Shown here one piece after another: positions 18,318-27,624 of a stretch of DNA of 31,736 nucleotides; the first letter of the stretch is position 1, and each line of letters opens with the position of its first letter. A program made the position numbers and the translations under genes. The stretch is from NCBI RefSeq assembly GCF_004359215.1, contig NW_027152029.1, positions 1,617,766-1,649,501 on the forward strand. Direction: 5' to 3'. Source of the stretch: Bremia lactucae (Eukaryota; Oomycota; Peronosporomycetes; Peronosporales; Peronosporaceae). The notes beneath the pieces were generated by a model, which was not told the origin of the DNA, did no database searches, and saw only the letters and a program-made list of their open reading frames with translations.

Positions 18318-19500
18318 GTGACGTTTGTATCAGTTCCTATTAGCGAGGACGGGCCTTTGAACGAGGTGTTCGAGGCCGCCAAAGACGAAATTGCAGAGGC
18401 ATCCTCAGTTGAGGTGCTCCGTCAAGTCTTTAAATCTACCGAGGAGATAGTAAATCTCCCGGAAATGTCGTGGGGTCTGTTCCTTGCCGAGTTAAAGGAA
18501 GGAAAGATCCACGAAATAGTCACACCAGTTCCAAAAGAGGACTTGGTGGACTGTTGCTCGTCGTCCACAATGGACAAGAGTGATCTAGAACGGACAAAAA
18601 TACAAATACACGGTTCGCTGCTCAAGGCTGGAATGCCTTGAGATACAGTCCGTTCTTCGAGGTTCTGTGGAAACATCGTGATGTGTTCCCAGAAGAAGTG
18701 CCGAGCCGCCTACCAGCAGATAGGGGCATCGGGCACGAGATAGACCTCGAACCTGGCACCAAGTATTGTGTGACCAGGCAATGGCCGTTGCCGAAAGAAC
18801 AAGTCGATTATATCGATGAGTTCTTCGACAAGCGAGCCAAGGCGGGACATGTGCGTGAGAGCAAATCGCCTCACTGCAGCCCGACCTTTTGTGTGCGTAA
18901 AGCCACAGGTGGATGGCGCGTGGTTCATGCTTACAATAAGCTGAATACGGCGACCGTACCGGCGCAAGCGCCAATCCCGCGGACAGATGTCTTGTTGAAC
19001 TCCATGGGAAAGTCAACTATCTTTTCCCGTTGAATTTGAAGGATGGCTAGTATCAGGTACTCATGAGAGGAGTCCGATGTAGCCAAAACGGCAGTAAGCA
19101 CCCCAAGCGGTATGCTTTGGGAGTGGCTTGTGACGCCCTAAAATTGGAAAACCCACCGCCTACATTCAACCCAGTGGTGGCTCACGTGATGCGTCAGCAC
19201 CGTGCCTACGCGTCCCATTACTTTGACGATGTATTCGTGCGTAGTAGGGCCGAGGACGGGCTGCGTGCAATAGAGTCGCACAAGCATCATTTAGACGCTA
19301 AGTTATAGACTTTAAAGGACGCCCAATTGTACGTCAACTTGCAAAAGTGCGTCATGGGGGTCCCTGAGATACCTGTACTGGGCTGCATCGTTGGTACACA
19401 TGGTGTACGAGCAGACCCAGACAAGATAAACTTAGTAAAGGAATGGCCAATCCCACGGCATGTGAAGGATTGCGCCAATTCCTAGGGCTCGCTAATTACT
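18318..19500 (+). pseudogene. G2 linker and reverse transcriptase
   Basis: A linker frame (18318-18641; SSSTMDKSDLERTK) corresponds to the G1 linker. RT starts in the next frame (FFEVLWKHRDVFPEEVPSRL, KYCVTRQWPLPKEQVDYI, HVRESKSPHCSPTFCVRKA, GGWRVVHAYNKLNTATVPAQ) and stops at 19031 after KSTIF. A scrambled and deleted stretch follows. Then comes the active site YFDD in SHYFDDVFVRSRAEDG (19063-19308 frame), then, in other frames, LYVNLQKCVMGV and LGCIVGTHGVRADPDK. The tail VKEWPIPRHVKD belongs to the RT-RNase H connection. At least four frame breaks are visible. Confidence 0.85.
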
Positions 19501-19639
19501 TAAATAAATATAGCAAGAATTATGCAGAGCAAACTAAACCATTATTTTAGCTCCTTCAAAAGAACGCAGAATGGGTTTGGTTAAAAGAACAAGATGATGC
19601 GTTCACATCACTGAAGCAATCTCTTGTAGACCGGTCTTG

Positions 19640-20060
19640 GCATTACCAGACGAGGATAAGCCCTTTAGCGTCGTCTACGATGCAAGTAACTTTGCAATCG
19701 GCAGCGCGCTCATGCAGAAGGGATGACGACGGCGTTGACCGCGTCATCTCTTATCAGTCCCGGCTTTTAAAAGCCGCGGAACTGAATTACCCGTATATGA
19801 CAAAGAACTACTTTCAATAAAGTATGCTCTTGTCAAATTTCGTGTGCACCTATTGGACACCGAACCATTTGTGGTTTATACGGATCACGCATCACTGCGT
19901 ACCGCAATAAACCCACCGCACCTCTCGCCTAGAATGGCAAGATGGCTTACATTCTTCTCTGAATTTAATTTAAAAGTTATATACAAGCCGGGTAAGTCAA
20001 ATGTCTTGGCTGACGCTTTATCGCGCAGACCAGACTTCGAGGTGAGACACCAGGAAAGTG
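19640..20060 (+). pseudogene. G2 RNase H
   Basis: It starts with PFSVVYDASNFAIGSALMQ (first Asp) and then shifts. YDKELLSIKYALVKFRVHLL (catalytic Glu) and VYTDHASLRTAI (Asp) lie in the frame from about 19800. It ends with KPGKSNVLADALSRRPDF. Known role: removal of RNA from hybrids. The catalytic set is present but split by frameshifts. Confidence 0.85.
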
Positions 20061-20975
20061 TGTCTAGTGCTAAAGCACAATTTCAGCGGTCAACGTTGGC
20101 AGCCATGAAGGCATACCACGTGACAGGCTCATTAGCCACTGAGGTAAAAGAGAGCTTCAGTCAGGACGACCATTGTCGCCTACTGTTGCATCACTTTGGT
20201 GGACGAAAGGTTCCCCTCCCGTCGCACCTGAAAGCTAAGCTAAATCGCTTTAGCTACAGCGATGTCATGTTATGGCATCAGCTGTCACCTTGTGATCCCT
20301 ATAGCAACTCCCGAAGAGTGGAGCAAGCAATTGCCCTTTGTGGAGTTCGGTATAAATAACAGTGTCCACGCCAGCACGGGTGAGACACCGTTTTATATTA
20401 ATGGACTGCGCCATCCTCGGACGCCAGTCTCGTTTGTGCACACCCCGAGTCTTAGTGGGGGAGGGCCCCTCACTATGCCCGGTGCGAAAGAGGGACATAG
20501 TTTCGTCAATACGACGATGACCCGCGAGGGTATCATCTCAAAGATAGTAATTTGCCCTAGTGACCCTGCCAGTTAAGCAGTGGTCAATAAAAATTAGCCT
20601 TATGACCGACCTCTCGGCGGTATCATAGACGAGTTTGATGCTAAAAGCGTGAGCGAGGTCAACGCTTTGCGGATGAGCGATTAGCGATTAGCCATCACAC
20701 GAAAAGTACGTGACGCGATGGCAAGCCCACAGGACAAGCAAAAAGAACATGCGGACCGAAATGGTCGCAAAAATAATGAACGCTTTAGAGTGGGTGAAAA
20801 GGTACTATTAAGTACTGCTACCCTACCTAAGAATGCATTTTCTGTACTACCTGGAGGTACTACGAAGTTGTTGCCGCGTTTCATTGGGCCCTTAACGGAG
20901 GTCGAAGAGGTTGGAGACCTAAATTATAGGCTCATTCTTTCGCCGTATTTTACGTGGGTCGTCTGAAATGGTGTG
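20061..20975 (+). pseudogene. G2 integrase remnant with GPY/F module
   Basis: After the RNase H tail the sequence jumps at about 20275 from a spacer (RFSYSDVMLWHQL) to the last part of the integrase core (EEWSKQLPFVEFGINNSVHA, GETPFYINGLRHPRTPVS). The His/Cys zinc finger and the first two catalytic Asp residues are absent, so several hundred bp are deleted. Further on come KQKEHADRNGRKNNERFRVG and LPRFIGPLTEVEEVGDLNYR, the GPY/F module, and VVxMGRLKW. Integrase is certainly inactive. Confidence 0.84.
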
Positions 20976-21406
20976 TAGACCCAAATGAGGTCACATATCC
21001 CCATCCGTCTAAGGAGACCGATGGTGACGTCGACTGTGAGTCGAGCGTCGTTCGGGTGAGAGGGACGGTGAAGGCGAAAAGCTATCAGCCGACCGACTCC
21101 TCCCACCACGAACAAGACTCGGCGAGCGAGAGACATCACGCGAGTAACGCGGATCCCTCAGCATTATCCTCTCGAAAAGGTCCAAGCGAGTCTTCAGGCG
21201 TTCATAACCCTGACGAACCTTCGCTCAAACATAAGAAAAGATCCGAGGTCAGTCGCGAGACTTATCCCTCGAGATCCGCAATACGTCCTTCAGCAGCCCT
21301 TAACGCCTATGACTGAACGGACGAAGGTAAGGCAGCCGCGAGTAGGTGGACGAGATCGCCACTCCTATCGGGTGCCGCCTGCACTGATGGATACGGGTGG
21401 GACCAA
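20976..21406 (+). pseudogene. G2 low-complexity linker before the chromodomain
   Basis: The frame to 21316 is Ser/Glu/His/Arg-rich and acidic-basic mixed (DSSHHEQDSASERHHASNAD, KHKKRSEVSRE). It ends at a TGA at 21314. A similar spacer joins the GPY/F module to the chromodomain in the G1c element (30388-30735). Confidence 0.6.
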
Positions 21407-21586
21407 CGCTTCCTTGTTGGAAGGTTGCTTACCCACCGCTCCGTGAGGCAAAGAAAACAGATCCTCGTTCAATGGTAAGGTTACCCGAAGAGTTTTGATT
21501 CTTGGAACCGATCGATAACCTACGTATTGACGTGTCCGGCTTGATGGCTGCCTATGTAAAGGAGCACCAGCTGAGACCTCTTCGCT
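21407..21586 (+). pseudogene. G2 chromodomain, two lesions
   Basis: It translates as RFLVGRLLTHRSVRQRKQIL, then VQW, a TAA at 21476-21478, and GYPKSFDSW. A lost base follows, after which EPIDNLRIDVSGLMAAYVKE is in the next frame. The match with the G1c chromodomain (RFLVERILNHRDVKGQR, VRWHGYP, DSWEP) is clear. The stop takes the position of His in W-H-G-Y-P. Such domains steer chromovirus integration to marked chromatin; this copy could not be made whole. Confidence 0.84.
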
Positions 21587-21628
21587 AGTCTCAAATGGAC
21601 TAGCAGAAGTAGCGTTGACTGAGCACGT

Positions 21629-22167
21629 TCACGTGTCGTCGGCAGGTTTAGGCTCCGAATCATCTATGTCAGAACCATTATGGATTATGGTCCGAGCATA
21701 AGGCGTTGCGGTTTTACCCAACGGAGAAGCGGCTGCGCCCTTATGGGCTCTCATTACCTGTCGCTGCGCTTTCCAGCGCAGACGACGAGACAGCATTCGT
21801 AAATGATGCTGTCTCCGTGTTGTGAGGCATGAGAGAAGTTTGAATGGGCAATAATGCGCCATCGTCCTTCCTCATGAGCTCGTTGTCCGCATCACTACTA
21901 TGAGGTGACGGCAACGGTGTCGACTCATTGTAGTCAGTCGACAATAAGCGACGGATCAGCATCCTCACTGTTAAACTGGGATGGATCCTTTAGCCCCGTT
22001 AACGCGACAGCAGCAGTAGCTGTCTGCGTTTCGACTAAGGCATTAGACGCTGCCGGCGTTAACACGCGGCGCGTGCGCTTAGGGCGAGGTTGAGTGGTCG
22101 TCTTCGCAGACGACCCACCAACGTGGCCCCTTTTCGGTGGCATCTTTGGCACCGTGTATGTGAACAC
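21629..22167 (-). pseudogene. Antisense reading frame at the G2 3' end
   Basis: Minus-strand frames begin at ATG 22167 (or MPPKRGHVGG at about 22143), about 105-130 bp inside the 3' LTR, and run toward pol. The start is basic (KTTTQPRPKRTRRV, a possible nuclear-localisation signal). It then reads DPSQFNSEDADPSLIVD. After frame breaks it is Ser/Thr-rich and acidic (NESTPLPSPHSSDADNELM). The G1 element at 23116 has an antisense frame in the same place with DPSLAVD. I do not recognise the protein. It could be an accessory protein of this group or, less likely, chance. Confidence 0.5.
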
Positions 22168-22257
22168 AGGTCGCTAGAGTGTTAAGTGAACTAGCGGTGC
22201 GAAAGCTGCTCGCAGTTCCTCGCTCTTTTTTGACGAATTTAAAATGTAAATTCGTTC

Positions 22258-22272
22258 TTTAAGGGGGAATGG
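22258..22272 (+). other. G2 polypurine tract
   Basis: The purine-rich run AAGGGGGAATGG abuts the 3' LTR start TGTAACGGGC, as expected for plus-strand priming. Confidence 0.75.
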
Positions 22273-22789
22273 TGTAACGGGCTAAAGTTGCCTTAATGTA
22301 ACACAGTCCCCGTTAAGTACACTTGGTGTCAATTACTCAAAACAAGAAACTAGACCCACCACTCGGATGTGGTTCACATTTGTGACCAACCCTTGTGTAT
22401 GTGATGCACATTGGTGCATTCACATTAGGAGGGATGACGGCTAGCGTCATCCGTTACGCGAGGTATTTAGAAGATACGCTCGCAATACATATTAAGTGTT
22501 ATCTATAGAGATGACATTTTGATTGGTAGAATTAGGTATTTATATTTAATGCGATTAAATATAAATTAGTCTGACAACTACTTATTACTTAGTAAGTGCG
22601 CACGAGGGGCCGGATTACCGCTCCCGTGACGACACTTTACTAGAGTACTTAGTGCGTTGGGTGAGGTCGCTAACGCGCCCACCACACTACGTCACTGTAC
22701 GCAAGAGAAGCTGGCAAAACCGCTTTCTCGCTGTGCTAGGGTGTGTGTCTAAGTAGAGCGTGGCCGCATTTACGACGTGCCCGCCTACA
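22273..22789 (+). repeat. G2 3' LTR
   Basis: It runs from TGTAACGGGC to CCCGCCTACA. Compared with 15804 it lacks about 20 bases after the GTACACTTGGTGT motif and has many substitutions. It is directly followed by G1a LTR sequence. Confidence 0.87.
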
Positions 22790-22792
22790 CTC

Positions 22793-22986
22793 TTAGCTCT
22801 CTCTCTCTTTGTGCGCGTCCAGTGCTGACTGGACCGCGGAGCAAGTAGATATAATGGTCTGCATCTATTGATGGATAAACTTTCCGGATATTACTATGTA
22901 TAGTAATATTCCCCAAATATTATCTACCTTTTAGACACTTTATTAATTAACAACCTTTAAGTGTTAATAACATGTAACGATACATC
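22793..22986 (-). repeat. G1a 3' LTR, inner half (reverse)
   Basis: The TCTCTCTCTTTG run, GCGCGTCCAG-like motif and the end CATGTAACGATACA match the reverse LTRs at 2085-2268 and 7385-7567. It completes the half at 12722-12886 except for about 65 bp. Confidence 0.82.
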
Positions 22987-22998
22987 ACCCCCCCCTAA
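22987..22998 (-). other. G1a polypurine tract
   Basis: On the minus strand AGGGGGGGGTGA lies directly before TGTATCGTTACATG. This is the only G1a internal 3' end adjoining an LTR in the window. The usual first ten LTR bases (TGTAACGGGG) are not recognisable here. Confidence 0.65.
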
Positions 22999-23115
22999 AC
23001 GACAATCATTCTGACTGTCATTGAATAAAGTGGTCACTATACGACCACTTAAGTGGAAACGATGTGAAATGGTCAGAACCAAAATTTTAAATTATATCGC
23101 ATAATTAACGGGTCC

Positions 23116-23950
23116 ATGCGGTCAGCGAATAGAGTGGAACCTTCGGCTGCGGTACATACAGCCGCGGGCGACGCATATTTGTCTCTTGCGGCAGACATTT
23201 CGTATGCCAAAGTATCATTTTCTTCTGCAACACTAAATGTTGCGGGTGCACGTGGTAAGTCACCACGTGAGTCCGACCCCTCTTTGGCGGTCGACTATGA
23301 ATGCGAGTCGGATGAAATGGCCGACTCGACAAGAGTAAAACAGTCGCCTGAACGTCATCTGGCGTCTGACTATGAGCCTTCGAATGAGAGGGCTCAATCG
23401 GATAGTCGTGCTAATAGCGCTCGCTATAGCATGTTTGGTTCCGACGATGAGGATTATTCGCCATCGCCAGCACCGTCTCCGTGCCGTCACCCGCACTTAT
23501 CCCTTTGCGTGGTGATGACGATGGCGTAAGCCATCGTAATAAAAGTTCTTGTGGTACCCTTGCTTCAGTGGGTACCACTCAGGGGAGTGCAGACGATAAC
23601 ATGTCTCGTCTTACCCCTGAGAAGAACCCGTGGCGTTTGCCCGAACGGCTAGTCAGTAGCTTGTCGGAAGAGACTACTCCTTACAAATTAATATCGCTTA
23701 TTTATTGCGACAACGCTTCATGGCCTTGTAACCAGCGCGAAGAACTTTCGGGTGAGGAGATTTATATCTCGATGCTTTTCTTAAGCATCGATGGTACAGT
23801 GTCATCAATAAACGAGATAAAATCTCGTTGATGCAAGCCTGGAGCGCGTTCATTCGCAATGTCACAGACATTGGACGCGAAGACTGGCTTCAAAGATTTA
23901 ACTCGATTCGCGTTAAGTTTGAGAAACGAACCCCAACCGGTGCAAGGTGG
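23116..23950 (+). pseudogene. Antisense accessory frame of the reverse G1a element
   Basis: It starts at ATG 23116, 130 bp inside the 3' LTR of a minus-strand element, and runs opposite to that element's pol. The first frame (137 codons) has AAGDAYLSLAADISYAKVSF, DPSLAVDYECESDEM and SARYSMFGSDDED. Frame shifts at about 23480 and 23820 lead to GDDDGVSHRNKSSCGT and MQAWSAFIRNVTDIGRE, RFNSIRVKFEKRTPTG. The later parts match the minus strand of 31006-31736 closely, with changes that mostly keep the protein. The joined length with the G1c tail would be roughly 330-340 residues. No known domain is recognised; the N-terminal half is acidic and Ser-rich. Confidence 0.62.
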
Positions 23951-24226
23951 TTGCTGCCGATTCCGACCTAGCCCTTTCGTGACTAGAAGTTGTCGAAAGT
24001 TCGACATCACTTGCAGGTAAGTTGGAAGTTGGGCTCATAACTTGTTAGAATGGTGTAGCTTACGAACGAAGTAGTAAATGGGAAACTAATATGTACTATC
24101 TTAATTCTACTTGTGCATCCCTAATTAGCCTGTCCTAAATTACTTAATAGGAGTTCATTAGTATCTGACACATCATAGAGCATGCGACAGTGTGAGTGAG
24201 TAATGAGCCCTTAATTTGCACTCACT
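23951..24226. other. Unassigned stretch between two reverse gypsy fragments
   Basis: After the last match to the G1c antisense frame (CCAACCGG near 23938) no further homology within the window is seen. It may be deleted internal sequence of the reverse G1c element on its right. Confidence 0.35.
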
Positions 24227-24337
24227 GTGCCTTCTTTGTGTGTATCTTGAATAGTTGCATTACGCACCTTCTCTGCGCGTAACTTGAAACGTCACCCTAT
24301 GCACCTTCTTTGTGCATATTTCGACACATCCATCATG
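24227..24337. repeat. Three imperfect 37-bp tandem units with hairpins
   Basis: The units start at 24227, 24264 and 24301 (GTGCCTTCTTTGTG, GCACCTTCTCTGCG, GCACCTTCTTTGTG). Units 2 and 3 can form short hairpins around the CCTTCTYT loop with different arms: TACGC/GCGTA in unit 2, TGCAC/GTGCA in unit 3. The stretch lies in the leader side of the reverse G1c element. Confidence 0.55.
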
Positions 24338-24724
24338 CCCATGTTAGATGGAACGTGCGTGGCCTTTGAACGGACCACGAAGTGCTACCAGGTATAACGG
24401 AGCAGCCTTCGCTAGGACTGATAACAGTGCCTCGATACTTCACGTGCAATGACGTGCAGACGAAGTCTTAAGGTAGCTACGAAGTATTAGATACTAAACG
24501 TAAATACTAACGACTTGAATTTTGAAAAGTAAAGCTGTATTCATATATATTAAGTTCCTACGTAGCAATCTTCTGTCAACTGACTTAAGTATATAGTATC
24601 AAACAATGAATAGCGCCTACTACTTGCGCACCGCCCAATCGTGCCTAGTAACGATTGGCGGGGTTGGTTTAAACTTAAATCAGCCAATCAACAGAACTGC
24701 TGTGTAACGGATGTACCATTACAT
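24338..24724 (-). repeat. G1c LTR with leader (reverse)
   Basis: The LTR spans 24393-24724 (332 bp). The minus strand reads TGTAATGGTACATCC...GCTCCGTTATA. Then come the primer-binding site TGGTAGCACTTCG (24378-24390) and a leader with CCATCTAACATGGGCATGAT, where the gag ATG would lie. Almost nothing of gag remains to its left. It is homologous to the forward LTR at 24851 (shared GATTTAAGTTTAAA and CCAATCGTTAC). The two LTRs stand start-to-start, 126 bp apart. Confidence 0.75.
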
Positions 24725-24850
24725 AAGTAATATTTCCTATAAGAGATACAATAAATATTAATGTTTAAGAGAGAAAATAAATATAGAAGTACCAAATCAT
24801 TGTATTTATAATTTTGAAATCTTACTTAATAGTTCAAAAATCACCAATTT

Positions 24851-25191
24851 TGGTGCTTTTGAAGCAATACGACATTACTTCTATTGATTGGTTGATTTAA
24901 GTTTAAATCAACCCCACCAATCGTTACAAGACACGATAAGGCGTTGCCCAAGGAGGCGCATTACCTAGTAGGCTATTAACATATTAAAGTCAGTAGATCG
25001 AAGATCGTTATGTCAGAAACTTGATATATATGTACGGTTTTACTTGTTCCGTATTATAAGGCCTAAGAATTTATCTTTAGTAGCTAAGACTTAGAACCTT
25101 CCTCTGCACGTCTTGCACGTGAAGTATTCGAGGCACTCCATCTTCACTGTTATCAGTATAGGTTGACTAGTATTGTTAACAGTCCGTTACA
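24851..25191 (+). repeat. G1c 5' LTR (forward)
   Basis: It ends AGTCCGTTACA at 25191. The start is degenerate; 24851 comes from alignment with the reverse copy. It shares CTGCACGT and CACGTGAAGTAT motifs with the other LTR. Confidence 0.72.
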
Positions 25192-25193
25192 CC

Positions 25194-25206
25194 TGGTAAC
25201 ACTCCA
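25194..25206 (+). other. G1c primer-binding site
   Basis: TGGTAACACTCCA lies 2 nt after the LTR end and is similar to the G1a site. Confidence 0.58.
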
Positions 25207-25235
25207 ATCAACGGCCTACGCACGTTCCATCCGTC

Positions 25236-26280
25236 ATGGACATGTTGGATGAAGAAGGAGATAGCTTTCAATCTCCTCAAGAAGGCTATCGCGCAACGCA
25301 CGAAAGGCTCATTCATTTGAGTGACCTTGAATGAATAGCGATCGAACACATGAGTTCGGTTCTAGGTGGACCAGCCGTTAGCGCAATGTTGTTCGCTCTG
25401 CAAAGAGACGGGCAACATGCAGCTATAGCCGAATTCATACAACATGAATTCGACGGAACCTAAGAAAGTAGACTGCTTCGCCGGCAAGGCTCTCAACACG
25501 CGGAAGTGTTGAGAACAGGGTGCTTAACAGTTGGAACTGCTGAGACACGAGCATTTACAGGCTGCTAGCGGGCCGATGCTTCCACGTCGACCCGAAAGCT
25601 TAAAGTTCGAAATTCCTAAGTTTAAGGCAGTCGAAGGCGACTCCCTTTTGAGATGGTTTGTCGAATATACAACGCCATTAAAGCTCGCCGCATCAATGAT
25701 GATGCGACGAAAGTGAAATTTGGCACGTCCGACGAAGCCGGACGTGCCAAATATCGTTAGGGCTCAAGCTTTACGACACGTTAGGTTTAAGTCGTACGAG
25801 ATTTAAAGACCCGACTCAGTCAAACATTTGAGCCGCCACATGCCGAATTCAGGGCTGAGCCGAGCTCCTGGATTTGAAGCAGGACAAGCGCGATATTCAC
25901 GCGTATGTCCAACATACACGATACGTTGTAAGAGTCATCCATTAGATGCACAAACACAGGTAACTGTATTAATTATTAGTTTTGCAGACGGTCCTATCAA
26001 GACACACCTGTTCCGGCTTGAACTAGAGACGCTTGATAAAACGATCTCAGTAGCGGAACCCGAAGACTTCAGCCTGAAAGAGGCTTTCGTCCACCCTGAG
26101 GCTTATCGTCCTCCATGACGGCAAGCTAAACGGAGGTCCAGAATCAATGAACCTCTCGTATATAGAGAGCGAGATACCTTGCTCTTCAAGTTACGAACTA
26201 TTTCAAAAATGTAATCGTTGTCAAAAAACGGGTTGCTACGCCTATGATTGTAGTGCCACACGGCCAGTGTCTAGAAAATT
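25236..26280 (+). pseudogene. G1c gag, heavily decayed
   Basis: From the ATG at 25236 (MDMLDEEGDSFQSPQE) stops and shifts are frequent. Recognisable pieces are EFIQHEFD near 25430, PRRPESLKFEIPKFKAVEGD and SLLRWFVEY (25531-25716), GPIKTHLFRLELETLDKTIS (25828-26118), and a zinc knuckle at about 26212 reading CNRCQKTGCYAYDC. In the knuckle the essential His is Cys. Order and spacing match G1a gag, of which this is a diverged relative. Confidence 0.83.
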
Positions 26281-26850
26281 TTGAGCGAAACGATCGACCT
26301 CTCGCTAGGAATATCGGAGGACACGGATCCGACGCTGTTGCGAAATCGCAACGGCGAGTTGGATCGTCAAAAAAACGGTCGGGGTCAGTAGGTGCGGAGC
26401 GCCCTCCTGATCCAGCAACGTCAAAAGAATTTGCAGGTCTTTTGATGAAAGTTGCTTCTCACACACAAACATTGTGTGTAACTGCCCCAGGTGATGAGGT
26501 TAACCTCATCACCTTAACAAATATAGTAGCAAATATGTTGCCACTTATGTCTCTAGTCAATTGTAGGGCGTCGAACAATTTTTTCCGACGCAAATCGCTA
26601 GAAGATCGCAGACTCATATTTATTGAGCGCGATATACCTCTAACGAGGATGACAGTGCGCCTAGCAACGGGCGCATCTGTAACAGTAAAGAAACGTGTAG
26701 TTGGTATTTAATACTCGTGAAAGGGTGAACAGTATGATGATGAATTCAACGTACTTAATTTGGATGACAAATTTGATGTCATCCTTAATTTACCATGGCT
26801 CAGAAACTACGAGCCATGTATAAATTAGCAGCATCAAGGCTTGAGGATGT
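26281..26850 (+). pseudogene. G1c protease
   Basis: The 26244-26711 frame has APGDEVNLITL and SLVNCRASNNFFRRKSLEDR. The catalytic Asp is Asn and Gly is Arg, with Cys between them as in G1a. TRMTVRLATGASVTVKKRV follows and is intact where G1a has lost a base. The C-terminal KFDVILNLPWLRNYEP is in another frame. Inactive. Confidence 0.82.
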
Positions 26851-27624
26851 TTGCCTCTCGTTCATCAGAGGGGCATTTGATGAACCTCTTTGAGCGTCCA
26901 CAAGTGTGTTAAATATCGTACGAGAGAGTGCGATGGCCTCACTTGTAGTTCGGTCGTTTTCACGACTGCACAAGACCTCCGTTTGAAAACCATCACACTG
27001 TGGAGTTAGATACCGACGGCTGTGCACAAGCACATCCAGCGTCGAAATTCGACCACTCAAATAAGTTGAGTGGTACGAAACAAGGATGCTTGCTTCGAAA
27101 GCAACATTCAAGAACATTTGAAACCGCTGTCTATTAGAGACAATGCGAAAATTCTAGATCGACTGGAGAGTCGATCCTAGAGTATCTCGCTGTGGTTGCA
27201 CAACCACAGCAAGAGGCAGTGGGGGATATTTTCCAAATAGAACTTGAGGGAATAGTCCCCAAGATTGTGCAAGAAAAAGACCCTAGAAACCTGCGGTCAA
27301 AGGATCGCAGGTTCCTTTGGAAGTAAGTTCCAAAGAGGAAACTGAGACATTAAATACCTAAGTAAACAGCGGATCAAGTGTAGGCGCTGATCTGATAGCG
27401 CCTTCGAAGATAACTTTGGAGATAACTCAAATGTCAACGCTAGAACCGAAACGGTTCTTGCGTGATATGCGTAGTGGCTAAGTCAAGCAGATCTGCATAC
27501 TTGTTGCAGATGACAAATACGTGGCCGATATTTGGTCGGCAATAGCATTTCCTGAGAACGAACGGGTTCTCAGCAGCTCATCGATGAACGGAAATGTCCT
27601 CGATGAGAAGGCTTGGATTGAACG
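26851..27624 (+). pseudogene. G1c linker between protease and RT
   Basis: Short pieces match the G1a linker: LEPKRFLRDMRSG, then KQICILVADDKYVADIWSA, and SSSMNGNVLDEKAWIE (27417-27612). Many stops are present and no long frame remains. Several inverted repeats lie here, e.g. 27053-27073 and 27189-27210. Confidence 0.72.

Larger units (their letters stand above)
15804..22789 (+). mobile_element. G2 gypsy (chromodomain) element with both LTRs
   Basis: The element is 6,986 bp with order LTR, gag, protease, linker, RT, RNase H, integrase remnant, GPY/F module, chromodomain, antisense frame, polypurine tract, LTR. The layout is that of a Ty3/gypsy chromovirus. The LTRs (533 and 517 bp) are clearly diverged with indels, so insertion was not recent or the ends come from two copies. 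The left flank is G1a pol (CAAGA) and the right flank is G1a LTR (CTCTT), so there is no target duplication. Most of integrase is deleted near 20275 and pol has many breaks; gag is open. Confidence 0.88.
12722..23950. mobile_element. Three-level nest of gypsy elements
   Basis: The outermost layer is a reverse G1a element. Its 3' LTR is split into 12722-12886 and 22793-22986, and its internal 3' end runs on to about 23950. Inside that LTR sits a forward G1a element (5' LTR 12887-13352, gag, protease, linker to 15803). Inside its pol sits a G2 element (15804-22789). The remainder of the middle element (RT to 3' LTR) and about 65 bp of the outer LTR are missing between 22789 and 22793. One deletion starting at the G2 right end can explain this. 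Confidence 0.75.

Noticed and set aside
15799..22794. Target duplication of the G2 element
   Set aside because: The flanks CAAGA and CTCTT do not match. The right flank belongs to a different G1a LTR after a deletion.
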